The position numbers were made by a program, and so were the translations under genes. The notes below the pieces were generated by a model. It ran no database searches. It was not told the origin of the DNA and saw only the letters and a list, made by a program, of their open reading frames with translations. This document shows, in pieces, positions 1 through 9,477 of a DNA stretch of 64,000 bases. The stretch's first letter is position 1. The number at the start of each line of letters is the position of its first letter. The stretch is from Glaciecola siphonariae (GTDB lineage: Bacteria > Pseudomonadota > Gammaproteobacteria > Enterobacterales > Alteromonadaceae), in NCBI RefSeq assembly GCF_042652645.1, contig NZ_JBHSGU010000017.1:11129-75128 (forward strand), read 5' to 3'.

Positions 1-1515
1 GCCGATAATCGGTTAAACCAAGCGCGCACTGCAATATCCAGTGCGGTTGATAACACTGCTCTCCCCGACAATGAAGGGAGTTTAGTGGCTAGGCTAATGA
101 AGCGAGCACAAATCGATCATCTCTCTGGTGCCAGTATATCCGCACTGCAAGACCTTCAGTTGGCATTGCAGCTAGCAACAACCTTAGATTTGCAAAATGA
201 TATCGTTGAAATTGCAACATCTATTACTTTGATTCACCAGCAGCGTAACGAACACGCCATTGCGCTAAGCTATGCTCAGCGCGCCATTGAGACCGCCCAA
301 AAAACCAATAACAACAGTGCACTGTTACACATTTTGGTGATTAGTATGCCAAGCTTGCTATCGAGCAGGCAGTTAGATGACGCTGCAAAGCGCCTAAGCC
401 AGATAGAAGCGCTACTGGGCAATAATCAGCAGGTGTTTTATAACGCTAAAGCACTGCAATTTGCAGGAGAACTTGCATATAACGACGGTGACCTTAACAC
501 CGCTATCGAAAAGCTAGGCAGCGCCCTTGCACTATTTGACTCACAGCATCCGATAGAAGTCGCACAAATTAATCTATTTTTAAGCAGGGCATATACCGAG
601 TTAGACGATATGGACGCTGCTATTAAATATTTGGTTGAAGCATTTAATGCCATTCCCGAAAATAGCGAAGACTTTAACTTAGTGCAGAGTATTCATCTGC
701 ACCGCGCGGAACTTCTGAGCAGTCTTGACCAATTTGAAGAAGCTTATCGTGTCACAAAAAACGTCATCGCCGCTCGCGACATCAATCAACCTATAGATGA
801 AATAAAGCGCATGCTTGATATGCACACAAATTTCCAGCTCCAGCTGCAACAGCAAGAAAATATTGAGCTCAAGCAAAAAAATGCGTTTCAATCAACAGAA
901 ATAGAAAACAAGCAGATGCTTAATCAGCTCTTCTTTTTGGTCATTGGTCTTTTGTTGTGCATCACGTTTTTATTATTACTGATGTTTATCCGCAGCCGAA
1001 AACACCGTCAAAAACTAGAATTAATCGCTCATACCGACGCATTAACCGGCATTTATTCACGTCGGCGCATTTTAGAAATTCTCGATTTTCAGCAAGATAT
1101 GTTTAATCGCAACTTATTACCTTACTGCGTCGCGATTGTAGATTTAGACTTCTTTAAAAGAATAAACGATACCTACGGCCACCAAAAAGGCGATGAAATA
1201 CTTATTGAGTCTGCCAAGCTCGCACAAGAGAGTTTTCGCAAAACCGACAGCGTGGGGCGCATCGGTGGAGAAGAGTTTTTGTTTATATTTCCAGACACTC
1301 CACTTGGACAAACTAAAAGGCTGCTGCAAAAGTACGCTAAGCGCCTAGCAGCGGTAGGTAAACAAGCAGATATTGAACAACCTACTACTGCGTCTATTGG
1401 TTTAGTGCAACCTGAAGAAAATGAAGCGCCAAGCAGCATAATCAGCCGCGCTGATAAAGCGCTTTATGCAGCAAAACATCGAGGACGTAACCAAATTGTG
1501 AGCGAAGGTTTTTAA
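1..1515 (+). CDS. TPR-repeat membrane diguanylate cyclase (GGDEF), 5' end outside the window
   Basis: The reading frame is open to the left edge, so this is the last 504 residues of a longer protein. A GTG at 85 with an AGGGAG-like site is a possible internal start, but the frame and the repeat region continue upstream and no signal peptide is seen, so truncation is preferred. Order: helical TPR-like region (residues 1-270 of the visible part), short coiled coil, one membrane helix (about 306-331), then a GGDEF domain. The active motif is GGEEF (about 422-426), preceded at the proper distance by RKTD, an intact RxxD inhibitory site, and DLDFFKRINDTYGH is typical of the family. By family knowledge it makes cyclic di-GMP from two GTP and is product-inhibited; the periplasmic TPR part probably senses a protein or peptide signal. 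The family assignment is firm; the signal is unknown. Confidence 0.93.
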   Translation, partial: ADNRLNQARTAISSAVDNTALPDNEGSLVARLMKRAQIDHLSGASISALQDLQLALQLATTLDLQNDIVEIATSITLIHQQRNEHAIALSYAQRAIETAQKTNNNSALLHILVISMPSLLSSRQLDDAAKRLSQIEALLGNNQQVFYNAKALQFAGELAYNDGDLNTAIEKLGSALALFDSQHPIEVAQINLFLSRAYTELDDMDAAIKYLVEAFNAIPENSEDFNLVQSIHLHRAELLSSLDQFEEAYRVTKNVIAARDINQPIDEIKRMLDMHTNFQLQLQQQENIELKQKNAFQSTEIENKQMLNQLFFLVIGLLLCITFLLLLMFIRSRKHRQKLELIAHTDALTGIYSRRRILEILDFQQDMFNRNLLPYCVAIVDLDFFKRINDTYGHQKGDEILIESAKLAQESFRKTDSVGRIGGEEFLFIFPDTPLGQTKRLLQKYAKRLAAVGKQADIEQPTTASIGLVQPEENEAPSSIISRADKALYAAKHRGRNQIVSEGF

Positions 1516-1655
1516 GCATTAGCTTATAGGCGCACACAAGCAATTGCCCAGAGAGTTTACTCTACGCTATGATGCCCAATGTAAACAACAAGTGCTTAAT
1601 GGGCGGCTGCCTCTAGCAATGCCTACAAATACAATCTCCTCAAAGGCTTTATTGA

Positions 1656-2186
1656 ATGGACTTTACTAATGAGAACGTGGAACTACCTGTGGTTTCTATC
1701 AATGAACTACAGCTTAACTCAATTTCTGCTCGCTATCGCATAATCAATATTACAATCAATCTACTGCTGACGCTTATCGGCATCGCGGTGGTTTGGGTAA
1801 TCGATATAAACCTATTCTTTGATGCCTCCGAAGTGATGCAAGATATTGGTAAACCGCTTTATGCGGGCGTTTTGGGCTTTGGATTATTGAGTATGACCTA
1901 TCATTTTTTTGCAGACCCACTGATTCAATATGCGGTGCGTGAGCAAGATGTGCATTTTCAATCGGGTCTATTCTTTCGTAATTTGGTGAGCCAACCTATT
2001 CTGCGCATTCAACACATTGAGCTTAAGCGCGGACCAATAGAAAGAAAGGCCAAGCTCGCGACGCTTCAAGTCTTTAGCGCCGGCGGCGTATCACATACTT
2101 TCGAAATACCGGGCCTTGAATACGAAAAGGCCATATCACTGCGCAAGTTCATCATCAACCATAAGGACTTAACGGTCGATGAATGA
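1656..2186 (+). CDS. Small bacterial PH-domain membrane protein (YdbS-like)
   Basis: A 176-residue protein with two membrane helices (about residues 28-50 and 66-86) followed by a bacterial pleckstrin-homology (DUF304/bPH2) domain. The stretch QPILRIQHIELKRGPIERK is the characteristic bPH2 core, where the beta strand after 'R-I-Q-H' precedes a basic loop. Its stop codon overlaps the start of the next gene by 8 bases, and that gene is a larger three-copy PH protein; this small/large pairing matches the ydbS-ydbT arrangement known in Bacillus and many proteobacteria. The cellular role of the pair is not established; work in Bacillus links it to resistance to some antimicrobial peptides. The ATG at 1656 has a weak AAGG about 10 bases upstream. 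Family assignment is good, function unknown. Confidence 0.85.
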   Translation: MDFTNENVELPVVSINELQLNSISARYRIINITINLLLTLIGIAVVWVIDINLFFDASEVMQDIGKPLYAGVLGFGLLSMTYHFFADPLIQYAVREQDVHFQSGLFFRNLVSQPILRIQHIELKRGPIERKAKLATLQVFSAGGVSHTFEIPGLEYEKAISLRKFIINHKDLTVDE

Positions 2187-3789
2187 GCAAATAGACATTG
2201 ACAGTCTCGACACCAGCGTAGAGAGTGAAAAGCAGCTAGCTAAAGAAATTGCGAGCGATGATTGGTTGCGCGTATCTCCTATCGCCATCTTATATTTTTT
2301 TGTAAAAACGCTTGCTGCATTGAGCAATTTTTTGATTTACCTTCTACCGGTATTTGCGCTTAATTTCAGCAAGGTCAAGGCGCAACCATTACTATTTATT
2401 GGTGCGGCGCTAGGCCTTATGGTTATTGTGATGATAGGGGCGGTAGTTAAGTATCTCTTTTATTTCTATCGCCTAAGCGCAGATCGTGTTGAGATTCGCC
2501 AGGGCATGATCAAAAAATCTCATTTGGACTTACCGTTTGGAAAAATACAAAACGTAAAAATCATCCAACCTTTTTACTATCGTTTTAGCGATTATTCTAT
2601 TTTAGAGCTTGATACTGCTGGCTCCGCCCAGCAAGAAGCTAACATTGTGGCAATTCGCCTACCTATAGCAGAGTCTTTTAAGCAAAAAGTACAGGCAGTT
2701 TTTGCCGACGTTTCTGCTGACAATCCATCATTGAGTGGCGACGCTGGGCAGAGTCATAAGATAATCGGCGAGCAAGAGGAAATACTCAATCGTAGGTCTA
2801 TAAAAGACTTAGTCGTGCACGGCATCACCAATAACCGCGTATGGATTTTCTTGGGTTTTTTAGCGCCGTTTTACAATGTGATATCAGAAAACATTGGCCA
2901 AATATTTAGCGTCATCGGACTCGATATATCCAGCTACTTAAACTACGAGAGCCAAACGCTTTGGGTGTTCATTTTGCATGTACTGTCTGTTGCTATGGTT
3001 ATCATGTTGTTTATCGTTTTGTTTTCAATCGTTGGCTCAATTTTTGTGTTTTATGATTATCGACTTAGCCGCTCTGGCCAGCGATATATTCGCCGAAGTG
3101 GACTATTAACTAAGCAAGAAATAAGCATGAACGTAAGCCGAATACAGCGTGCTGTGTTTCAGCAAGACTGGTTAGATATTATTATTGGACGCGTTAATCT
3201 TCGCTTCGAACAAAATTCCGCAGGCATAGCGGGCGGCAATCAAGCCGCGCAAATAAATAGCGCTAATAAACTCATCGTTCCGTCTGTTTATCCGCAGCAG
3301 GCCGACGAACTCGCTCAAGATGTATTTGACGTTCAGGCGCTTTTTAACTTGCACTTTCAGAGCATAAGTCCTCGCTATATTCTGCGCTTGTTGCTGTTTC
3401 CTTGCTTGCCGATATTTATAGCGCTGGCAGCATTAGCAACAACTCAAGAATTTAGCCTCACAGGCTGGATAGTTGTAATGGTCATCATGGGATTAATGAC
3501 CGGCTTGTGTACCTTGCGTTGGTATCGCTGGGGAATTGCAAAAGACGAAGATTTTTTGTACATCAGAAAGGGATTATTTGGACGAGATTTTATCGTCTTT
3601 CCAATCGCTAAAATGCAGCAGACCAAATTTACACAAACATTACTCATGCGCGCCCGCGGCCTTGCGACGCTGAAATTTGTACTGGCGTCCGGAGGCATGA
3701 AAGTCCCTTATTTACCCGCCGAACAGGTCACTTCTATTATTGATGAAGCTTTACTTAAAGTGGCTAGGGACAAACCTGCTTGGATGTAA
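2179..3789 (+). CDS. Large multi-pass PH-domain membrane protein (YdbT-like)
   Basis: A 536-residue membrane protein partnered with the preceding gene and probably translationally coupled to it (8-base overlap). Pairs of membrane helices alternate with DUF304/bPH2 domains: one near residues 95-165 (motif LPFGKIQNVKI), one near 290-370 (MNVSRIQRAVFQQDWLD) and one near 450-520 (FPIAKMQQTKFTQTLLMRA). These three 'K/R-I/M-Q' strands are the family hallmark and the length is typical for YdbT. Its 3' end overlaps the convergent MBL-fold gene by 26 bases, so there is no space for an ordinary terminator. Family assignment is strong; the biochemical role remains unknown. Confidence 0.86.
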   Translation: MNEQIDIDSLDTSVESEKQLAKEIASDDWLRVSPIAILYFFVKTLAALSNFLIYLLPVFALNFSKVKAQPLLFIGAALGLMVIVMIGAVVKYLFYFYRLSADRVEIRQGMIKKSHLDLPFGKIQNVKIIQPFYYRFSDYSILELDTAGSAQQEANIVAIRLPIAESFKQKVQAVFADVSADNPSLSGDAGQSHKIIGEQEEILNRRSIKDLVVHGITNNRVWIFLGFLAPFYNVISENIGQIFSVIGLDISSYLNYESQTLWVFILHVLSVAMVIMLFIVLFSIVGSIFVFYDYRLSRSGQRYIRRSGLLTKQEISMNVSRIQRAVFQQDWLDIIIGRVNLRFEQNSAGIAGGNQAAQINSANKLIVPSVYPQQADELAQDVFDVQALFNLHFQSISPRYILRLLLFPCLPIFIALAALATTQEFSLTGWIVVMVIMGLMTGLCTLRWYRWGIAKDEDFLYIRKGLFGRDFIVFPIAKMQQTKFTQTLLMRARGLATLKFVLASGGMKVPYLPAEQVTSIIDEALLKVARDKPAWM

Positions 3790-4879
3790 ATATCCAAGCG
3801 CCGTCTTCATTGATATGACGCGCGAGTTCGTCGTTAAAGTAGAGATAATTAAGATGTGCTAGCGCCTCAGCGATGGCAAAAAACATGTTGTGTGGATTTA
3901 GTTTTCGTTTAAACAGCACCCCAAGACATGCCTCAACGGTTCTCGGTGTTTGGCAAAAATCTCTCAATCGAGCCAGATGAGCGTGATGATGATGTATCAA
4001 CTCATCGACCCTAACATGCAGCCCGGTGAAGGGCAGTTTATGCGAAGGAAGCACTTTGGTATCAATTGGCAAATCCTTAAACTGCGGCAGCGTTGCTAGG
4101 TAGAGTTTAAGCGCATTCGCATCGGGCTCTGTTGAATATACGCCAATATTTGGAGATATGTTGGGCAGCACATGATCGCCCGAGATTAATATCTGCTTGC
4201 TTTCACAATACAAACAAGCATGCTCTGGCGAGTGTCCTCTGCCAATCATCACGCGCCATTGATGATTGCCAATGCTTAAGATTTGTCCTTCGGTAAGACG
4301 CTTAAAACCAAGAGGAATAGGCTTAACGACCTTCTGAATGCCTCCTTTATTTTGTGACGCTTTTTCAATGTATTGACTGGGCATACCGCAGCGCTGCAAG
4401 TACTCTCGGTCTTGCCAATCTGAAGCACCACGCCCGCCTGCCACCATGCTTCTGGCCACGTAGTACTCAGCCATAGTCATATATAGGGGTGCGCGAAATT
4501 TTTCGCTTAAATATCCTGCCATACCAATATGGTCAGGGTGCATATGCGTCACAATCACTCGGGTGATCTTCGCGCCGAGTTGGTCAAAAATAGCGGCCCA
4601 AATATCTTCGGTGGTTTGCGTACCAATCCCGGTATCGATAGCGGCATAGCCGTCACCATCTTTTATGAGGTACAAATTGATATGGTCAAGGTCAAAGGGT
4701 AGAGGCATTCTCAGCCAAAAAATGTCCTCATCAACAGCGCAAAGCTCCCCGGCCTTTGGTAATTCAAGCGCGAGCGCTTCTATAACATGCTCATCTTCGC
4801 TGCGTTGTGCAACATCCTGAGCGTCAGCATGCTCATGGCCGTGCATTAAAGAAGCGTGTTCGGAAGACTTTGCTGACAT
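3764..4879 (-). CDS. MBL-fold metallo-hydrolase
   Basis: A 371-residue cytosolic protein of the metallo-beta-lactamase superfamily. The metal-binding motif THMHPDHIGM (HxHxDH, about residues 111-117) is intact, a further ligand is visible in GRGHSPEHACLY, and ISGDHVLPNISPNIG matches the later aspartate/histidine motif. The C-terminal helical region with conserved LPSHKLPF resembles the LACTB2/glyoxalase-II-like branch that hydrolyses thioesters or phosphoesters; I cannot name the substrate. The His/Asp/Glu-rich first 40 residues are unusual and poorly structured, and the start could lie at the second methionine (residue 12). The gene runs against the PH-domain pair and overlaps its last 26 bases. 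No signal peptide is seen. Confidence 0.88.
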   Translation of the reverse strand: MSAKSSEHASLMHGHEHADAQDVAQRSEDEHVIEALALELPKAGELCAVDEDIFWLRMPLPFDLDHINLYLIKDGDGYAAIDTGIGTQTTEDIWAAIFDQLGAKITRVIVTHMHPDHIGMAGYLSEKFRAPLYMTMAEYYVARSMVAGGRGASDWQDREYLQRCGMPSQYIEKASQNKGGIQKVVKPIPLGFKRLTEGQILSIGNHQWRVMIGRGHSPEHACLYCESKQILISGDHVLPNISPNIGVYSTEPDANALKLYLATLPQFKDLPIDTKVLPSHKLPFTGLHVRVDELIHHHHAHLARLRDFCQTPRTVEACLGVLFKRKLNPHNMFFAIAEALAHLNYLYFNDELARHINEDGAWIFTSKQVCP

Positions 4880-5035
4880 ATTAGACCCACCCGCATAAAC
4901 ATCGTGCTTCCAGTGTTACCCAGCAGGTATGGGATTGGCAATTCACCTATATTGATATTAGCGCATTGATTAAATGAATTGCACAGGCCCGTTTATCACC
5001 ATAACTTTAGTTCCGATAGAAGCACTCAAGCGTCG

Positions 5036-6304
5036 TTAGTATTGCGTTTGGTTCTTAAACAAAAATAGATCGGTGGATTCATGGTTAGGATACCGAAAAA
5101 AGTCCATGTCGGAGTCGCCGTCAAAATCAATCGCAAAACCGTTGTAAATGCCCTCGGGATGCAGCAACTGTGTAGTGTAGCCCTTATCGGAACCCAGCAG
5201 CAATTTAAGGTCGAAATTCGTTGCGTCTAAATTTACCGCACGCCCAAAGTTAATGCCCGTCAAAATGTCATGCTTACCATCTTGATTAAAATCATATACT
5301 TGCAGCGTATGACAGGCCGTGATTTCAGGTAATATTTCGCTTTCTGTCCATATCACGCTGCCATCGGTCTTAAGCTGTGGTTCGTACTTCACTAGCGGAT
5401 AGCCTGCTCGCTCTGAGTGGCAGAGAAATATTTCATCGAGCGCGTCACCGTTTGTATCGACTACAAATGTTTTGGTGCCGTTACGCGACCAATCGCCGGT
5501 TTGATTATTCCATCGCTCGTTGAGATTAATTTGCTCCCAATCACTGTCTAGTACACCATCGGGATTGTAAAAAACATAAGCGTTAGCCACGATATCAAGA
5601 TAACCGTCACCATTAAAATCACCCACATCCATCCCTTCATGGAGTGTATCATTTTGAATGAACTGCACTTTTGACCAATCGTCAGCGTCTTTTTGTTTAA
5701 ATATGCTTAGCGAATGCGAATCAAAGGTTAACAGAGCAACGTCGAGTAATCCGTCTTTATCAAAATCTGCAAAGCTGACATCTTTAACAGCGTCTGGCAC
5801 ATCACCGATGTAATGCGCTTGCCAGTTGCTACCATTATTTTCATACCAGAATATTTCAGCAGTGGCACTTGCATCTGTCCACTCACCGGGATGTTTTATG
5901 CCCACAACATCCATATCGCCGTCTTGGTCAATATCGGCAACCTCTAAATCGCCACCGGCAAACAAGCCTCCTGTTGGCGGCGTTTGAGCAATGATCACCT
6001 TTTCCCACAAGCCCTGCTCGAGTTGCCCTTTATAGTAACCAAGGGCGCCACCACTGGCATTATTGTTTATGAATACTAAATCAGCTAAGCCGTCACCGCT
6101 GACATCACCTGCGGTATGCGCCCAGAAGTACTTAGCATCTGCCACAATCTGTGAATCTTCAAACGCAACCGATACAGCCTCAGTAGCCTGCGTTTGTTCT
6201 TCGCCTGCTACGCTTGTTGATTCGGCGTCTGATTCAGGTTTCGGCTGACATGCTGCTAACAAACAAATGCTGGCAATGAGAGGCAAGGTGGTACTTAATT
6301 GCAT
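5036..6304 (-). CDS. FG-GAP/VCBS-repeat lipoprotein
   Basis: A 422-residue lipoprotein. The N-terminus MQLSTTLPLIASICLLAACQ ends in a lipobox (LAAC), and GGAG lies 8 bases before the ATG. The mature protein is a run of about six integrin-like FG-GAP/VCBS blades with calcium-binding loops of the form D-x-D-x-D-G-D-x-D (for example ADIDQDGDMDVV, GDFNGDGYLDIV, YDFNQDGKHDIL and IDFDGDSDMDFF). It should fold as a beta-propeller anchored in the periplasm or on the cell surface. Such proteins often accompany polysaccharide-use genes, but no catalytic residues can be assigned. It lies 4 bases downstream of a larger paralogue on the same strand, so the two form an operon. Confidence 0.87.
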   Translation of the reverse strand: MQLSTTLPLIASICLLAACQPKPESDAESTSVAGEEQTQATEAVSVAFEDSQIVADAKYFWAHTAGDVSGDGLADLVFINNNASGGALGYYKGQLEQGLWEKVIIAQTPPTGGLFAGGDLEVADIDQDGDMDVVGIKHPGEWTDASATAEIFWYENNGSNWQAHYIGDVPDAVKDVSFADFDKDGLLDVALLTFDSHSLSIFKQKDADDWSKVQFIQNDTLHEGMDVGDFNGDGYLDIVANAYVFYNPDGVLDSDWEQINLNERWNNQTGDWSRNGTKTFVVDTNGDALDEIFLCHSERAGYPLVKYEPQLKTDGSVIWTESEILPEITACHTLQVYDFNQDGKHDILTGINFGRAVNLDATNFDLKLLLGSDKGYTTQLLHPEGIYNGFAIDFDGDSDMDFFRYPNHESTDLFLFKNQTQY

Positions 6305-6308
6305 ATTA

Positions 6309-8462
6309 TTACTCCGTTGAATATTGTTTTACCGATTCTGAAATATACTCAGACATGGCTGTATGCTGCTGTGCTTTAACAACTTGCATAGGTGCAAGCC
6401 CGATAAAAAAAGAATGATTACCCGACATCAGTGCCGACCCAGCGGCATCCCGACCAAAGCCAAACACCACCATCCCATCAGGGCTTTGTGCACCCTCTTG
6501 GGTATTGCCTAGATATGACATAATGTCTGTAGTGTCGTCTTTTGTAAGTTGCGCAATGTACAAAGACTGCTCAGCCTTTGCATGAGAAAAGTAAACCCAG
6601 TTGAATTGTCCCTCTTTAATGCTACCCAAATAAAAATCAGGCTGATCGTCATGCCAGCCTAACGCGTCTGTTCCGTAGACCGTGTTTGAGAGGTCGTAGC
6701 GCCCACCAGGCGTTCCTTCATACAAAAACCAGTAGTTAGCATCATCGGGCGTTTGTAGAACCTGCATTTTTACGCCTTCTGGGAAAAACGTATATCGCCA
6801 CTTCCACGAGCCCGATTTACTCGTGCTTTCGATACTGTCACTTGAGATTAATACACTGCTCATGGTGTCAAAGCCAGGATGCCCAGCGCCGCTGTCGTCA
6901 CCCTGATTATGCACTGCATTTGGTATGCCTCTGAATCCGCCCGCCGCAGCCGCAGGATAATCTCCCCACGGCTGCAACTTAAAATTTACCCAATCATTTC
7001 CGCTCGCATCCACGATAGATGAAAATCCGCCTCCTTTTTTATCAAACAGATAAGTGGCACTGGGAGTAGTTATTTTGAAGTGTTCCCTTTGAAGATGAAC
7101 CGTTTGTGCTATTTCTACATCACTTATAAGCGGATTGAGCCAAACATGCACGAATTGATGTTGGTCCCAGCCGGCGCTGATTAAATCCAAATCGCCATCG
7201 TCGTCTATATCAAACAATTGCGTGCCTAAATGGCTTTCTTTACCACTATCTACAACCACCACCTTAAAGCGTGCCTTGCCGTCGTTAAGCCAAAGCTCGG
7301 TTTCCAGTTCTTCGCCTTTGTGTTCAGCGGTTACAATGTCGAGGTCACCGTCTTGATCAACGTCACCAATATCTAAGTTATTCATAGAGTATTGCGTAAC
7401 CAGCACTTGTTTGTTCCAACGGTAGGCGTCTTCTTGAATAAAAATTGCCATCTGTGCGTCAGGCTGAAGTCCGGGATAGCGCTCTTCTGTAAACACAATA
7501 TCACCCTTACCGTCGCCATTTAGGTCGGCAATTTCAACGCGGTCTATCGGATGACCACCTCGTCCTACAAAGTGCTCCTTCCATGCTCGGTCCATATGGC
7601 CTGGGTTTTCAAACCAAATGATTTCTTTCGGTTCAGATTCGTTACCCGGTCTGCGCCCCGCCGCAACGTCCATATCGCCATCGCCGTCAATATCGCCTAC
7701 ACCTATTCCTTCATCACTGGTATTCGCGGCAATAAGCTGTTCGGTCCACACAACGGCGCCACTGTCAGTTATGTCTGCTTTAAATGCATACAAATTACCA
7801 TTGCCTGCAATGACAAATTCCTTACTATCATCTCCCACTAAGTCTGCGGTGGTAAACCCTTGGCTATTAACATGCGTGGTCGCAGGAACTTGGCCAATTT
7901 GCTCACGTTTGAAGGTGCCCGCTTCACTGTCGAGTAGTTCGTACCAGTATAAATTAGGGAGTGCCTGCGCAATCACGTCTAAGTTGCTGTCACCATCAAC
8001 GTCTAAAACCAAAATTGAATCTACATTGTCGCCTAAGTCTAAACGTCTCCACTGGCTGCCCTTGGGCTGGGCAGAGGTATTTTGCTGCAGGTAAACATAA
8101 CGACCTGACACAATATCTTTTAAACCATCGCCGTCAACGTCGCCGGCGGCAAGGCCGAAATAGCGGAGCCATTCGGGCTCATCCCAATCGCCCCACATTT
8201 GTTTGCTGTCATCCACCTGAATGTATTGCCAAGGCTCATTTGCTACCCGCATGGCTGTTTGTACATCAACTGTGGTGACCTGACTTGCGGGAGCTCGCGC
8301 TATCGATTCATCTGATTGTGGTGGTGATGGCTTGCAGCCTGCAGTAATGAATATCGAAACTATGCATAAAGACACCATGCGTGCAGACACCATGCGCGCA
8401 GAAAATATGCATGTGGACAATATGCTTGCGATTGTGCTTTTGCTCTGACTAATTAATTGCAT
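6309..8462 (-). CDS. Large FG-GAP/VCBS-repeat lipoprotein with extra C-terminal domain
   Basis: A 717-residue lipoprotein and first gene of a two-gene operon with the smaller paralogue. A lipobox (ITAGC) ends the signal peptide, which is itself built from 5-residue repeats encoded by 15-base units (see the repeat entry). Residues about 60-450 hold FG-GAP/VCBS blades with calcium loops such as AAGDVDGDGLKDIV, GVGDIDGDGDMDVA, IADLNGDGKGDIV and FDIDDDGDLDLI, predicting a beta-propeller. Residues about 450-700 form a second domain that I do not recognise, rich in Trp, Gly and Asp and looking like a beta-sandwich; it could bind carbohydrate. AGAGG about 6 bases upstream supports the ATG at 8462. 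Surface or periplasmic location is inferred from the lipobox. Confidence 0.85.
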   Translation of the reverse strand: MQLISQSKSTIASILSTCIFSARMVSARMVSLCIVSIFITAGCKPSPPQSDESIARAPASQVTTVDVQTAMRVANEPWQYIQVDDSKQMWGDWDEPEWLRYFGLAAGDVDGDGLKDIVSGRYVYLQQNTSAQPKGSQWRRLDLGDNVDSILVLDVDGDSNLDVIAQALPNLYWYELLDSEAGTFKREQIGQVPATTHVNSQGFTTADLVGDDSKEFVIAGNGNLYAFKADITDSGAVVWTEQLIAANTSDEGIGVGDIDGDGDMDVAAGRRPGNESEPKEIIWFENPGHMDRAWKEHFVGRGGHPIDRVEIADLNGDGKGDIVFTEERYPGLQPDAQMAIFIQEDAYRWNKQVLVTQYSMNNLDIGDVDQDGDLDIVTAEHKGEELETELWLNDGKARFKVVVVDSGKESHLGTQLFDIDDDGDLDLISAGWDQHQFVHVWLNPLISDVEIAQTVHLQREHFKITTPSATYLFDKKGGGFSSIVDASGNDWVNFKLQPWGDYPAAAAGGFRGIPNAVHNQGDDSGAGHPGFDTMSSVLISSDSIESTSKSGSWKWRYTFFPEGVKMQVLQTPDDANYWFLYEGTPGGRYDLSNTVYGTDALGWHDDQPDFYLGSIKEGQFNWVYFSHAKAEQSLYIAQLTKDDTTDIMSYLGNTQEGAQSPDGMVVFGFGRDAAGSALMSGNHSFFIGLAPMQVVKAQQHTAMSEYISESVKQYSTE
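8356..8430. repeat. Five 15-base tandem units inside a signal peptide
   Basis: Five consecutive 15-base units can be read on the plus strand: GAAACTATGCATAAA, GACACCATGCGTGCA, GACACCATGCGCGCA, GAAAATATGCATGTG and GACAATATGCTTGCG. The two middle ones differ at one base. On the coding (minus) strand they encode 5-residue repeats of the type CIFSA-RMVSA-RMVSL-CIVSI in the hydrophobic core of the lipoprotein signal peptide. Unit changes would be in frame and would lengthen or shorten the signal peptide by 5 residues. Confidence 0.85.
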
Positions 8463-8717
8463 GAAAACCTCTAGAAATTTTCTATAGTTAACCTCAGTTT
8501 GGATAAGAATAAGTTAGTTTTTGCTATTCATTACTCTCTTTAATTCTATATTCAGTGGCGCTATTTCTTATCCAAAGCTGTGTGTTTGAGTATCCGTTAG
8601 TGAAACGAGAATTAAACTTACGATATTTGTTTAAGGTGTTTTGATGTTTACACATTTTTTACAAATTACCGCTTCACTTGCTGTCGAACACTGCTGTTGT
8701 CATCCTCACCGCCACCC

Positions 8718-9266
8718 TCATATCTCTTGCTTACCGTTGTAGATACGTTCTTCCAACAACCAAGATAAAAATGCAGATGTTATGTGCTGCGCCGAGATAT
8801 CGCCTGATGCAGACTGATACTCAAACGTTAAACCTTCACCAGTAGGAGACTCAAGTGTATCGAGTTGGCTTTGCAAAAGTGCAGTGGGCATAAAATGCTC
8901 CCTACTCAACATCCGTTTTTTTAACAACTGTGGGTCAGGATTTAAAAATAAAGTACACAGCTTGCTGTCACCACTGCGCAAAACATCACGATACTGCCGT
9001 TTGAGTGCCGAGCAGGCGATCACTCGTATCTTTCCTTGCCGTTTGGCTGTAGCAAAACACTCAGCCACTTTGCTTAACCAGGGTTGACGGTCTCCATCAT
9101 TTAGGGGAATGCCCTGACGCATCTTATCGATATTATTCTGTGGGTGCAGGTCGTCCCCATCGATAAATTCTCCGGCTAACTCTTGCGCGAGCATGCGGCC
9201 AATGGTTGTCTTACCTGAGCCGCTTACTCCCATCACGAGGACGTTTAGGCCTTGTGTATCTTTCAT
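8718..9266 (-). CDS. gntK: Gluconokinase
   Basis: Phosphorylates D-gluconate to 6-phosphogluconate with ATP, feeding the Entner-Doudoroff or pentose phosphate pathway. The 182-residue protein has the P-loop GVSGSGKTT (residues 13-21) and then DGDDLHPQNNIDKMRQGIPL and ACSALKRQYRDVLR, both diagnostic of the GntK/IdnK family, and the family's usual length. The start is placed at ATG 9266 because AAGGA lies 5 bases before it; the upstream TTG at 9281 has no such support. The gene is divergent from the GntP permease, sharing a 211-base control region, so uptake and phosphorylation are probably co-regulated. The 3' end overlaps a possible small plus-strand ORF. Confidence 0.95.
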   Translation of the reverse strand: MKDTQGLNVLVMGVSGSGKTTIGRMLAQELAGEFIDGDDLHPQNNIDKMRQGIPLNDGDRQPWLSKVAECFATAKRQGKIRVIACSALKRQYRDVLRSGDSKLCTLFLNPDPQLLKKRMLSREHFMPTALLQSQLDTLESPTGEGLTFEYQSASGDISAQHITSAFLSWLLEERIYNGKQEI

Positions 9267-9477
9267 TCTAGTCCTTCTCAAGATGATCTCTCATAAGATG
9301 CCCCCTCAAGATGCCCCCCTCAAGATAAGCCTCTTCAAGCGGCTTCCTGCAATTAAGTTGATACACCTTAGCGCTGCACGTATTGTTATTGTTTTGTTAA
9401 AACATTCAGTTTACAGTGATTTTCTAGAGCCAGATAGAGCCTTATATCGCCTAATAAATTATGGAGTAACATACAAC

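Noticed and set aside
7551..8278. Plus-strand open frames inside the large FG-GAP gene
   Set aside because: They are antisense to repeated calcium-loop codons, which keep several frames open.
9193..9477. In-frame N-terminal extension of the GntP permease
   Set aside because: It overlaps gntK antisense, lacks family similarity and a ribosome site; GTG 9478 gives the normal permease N-terminus.
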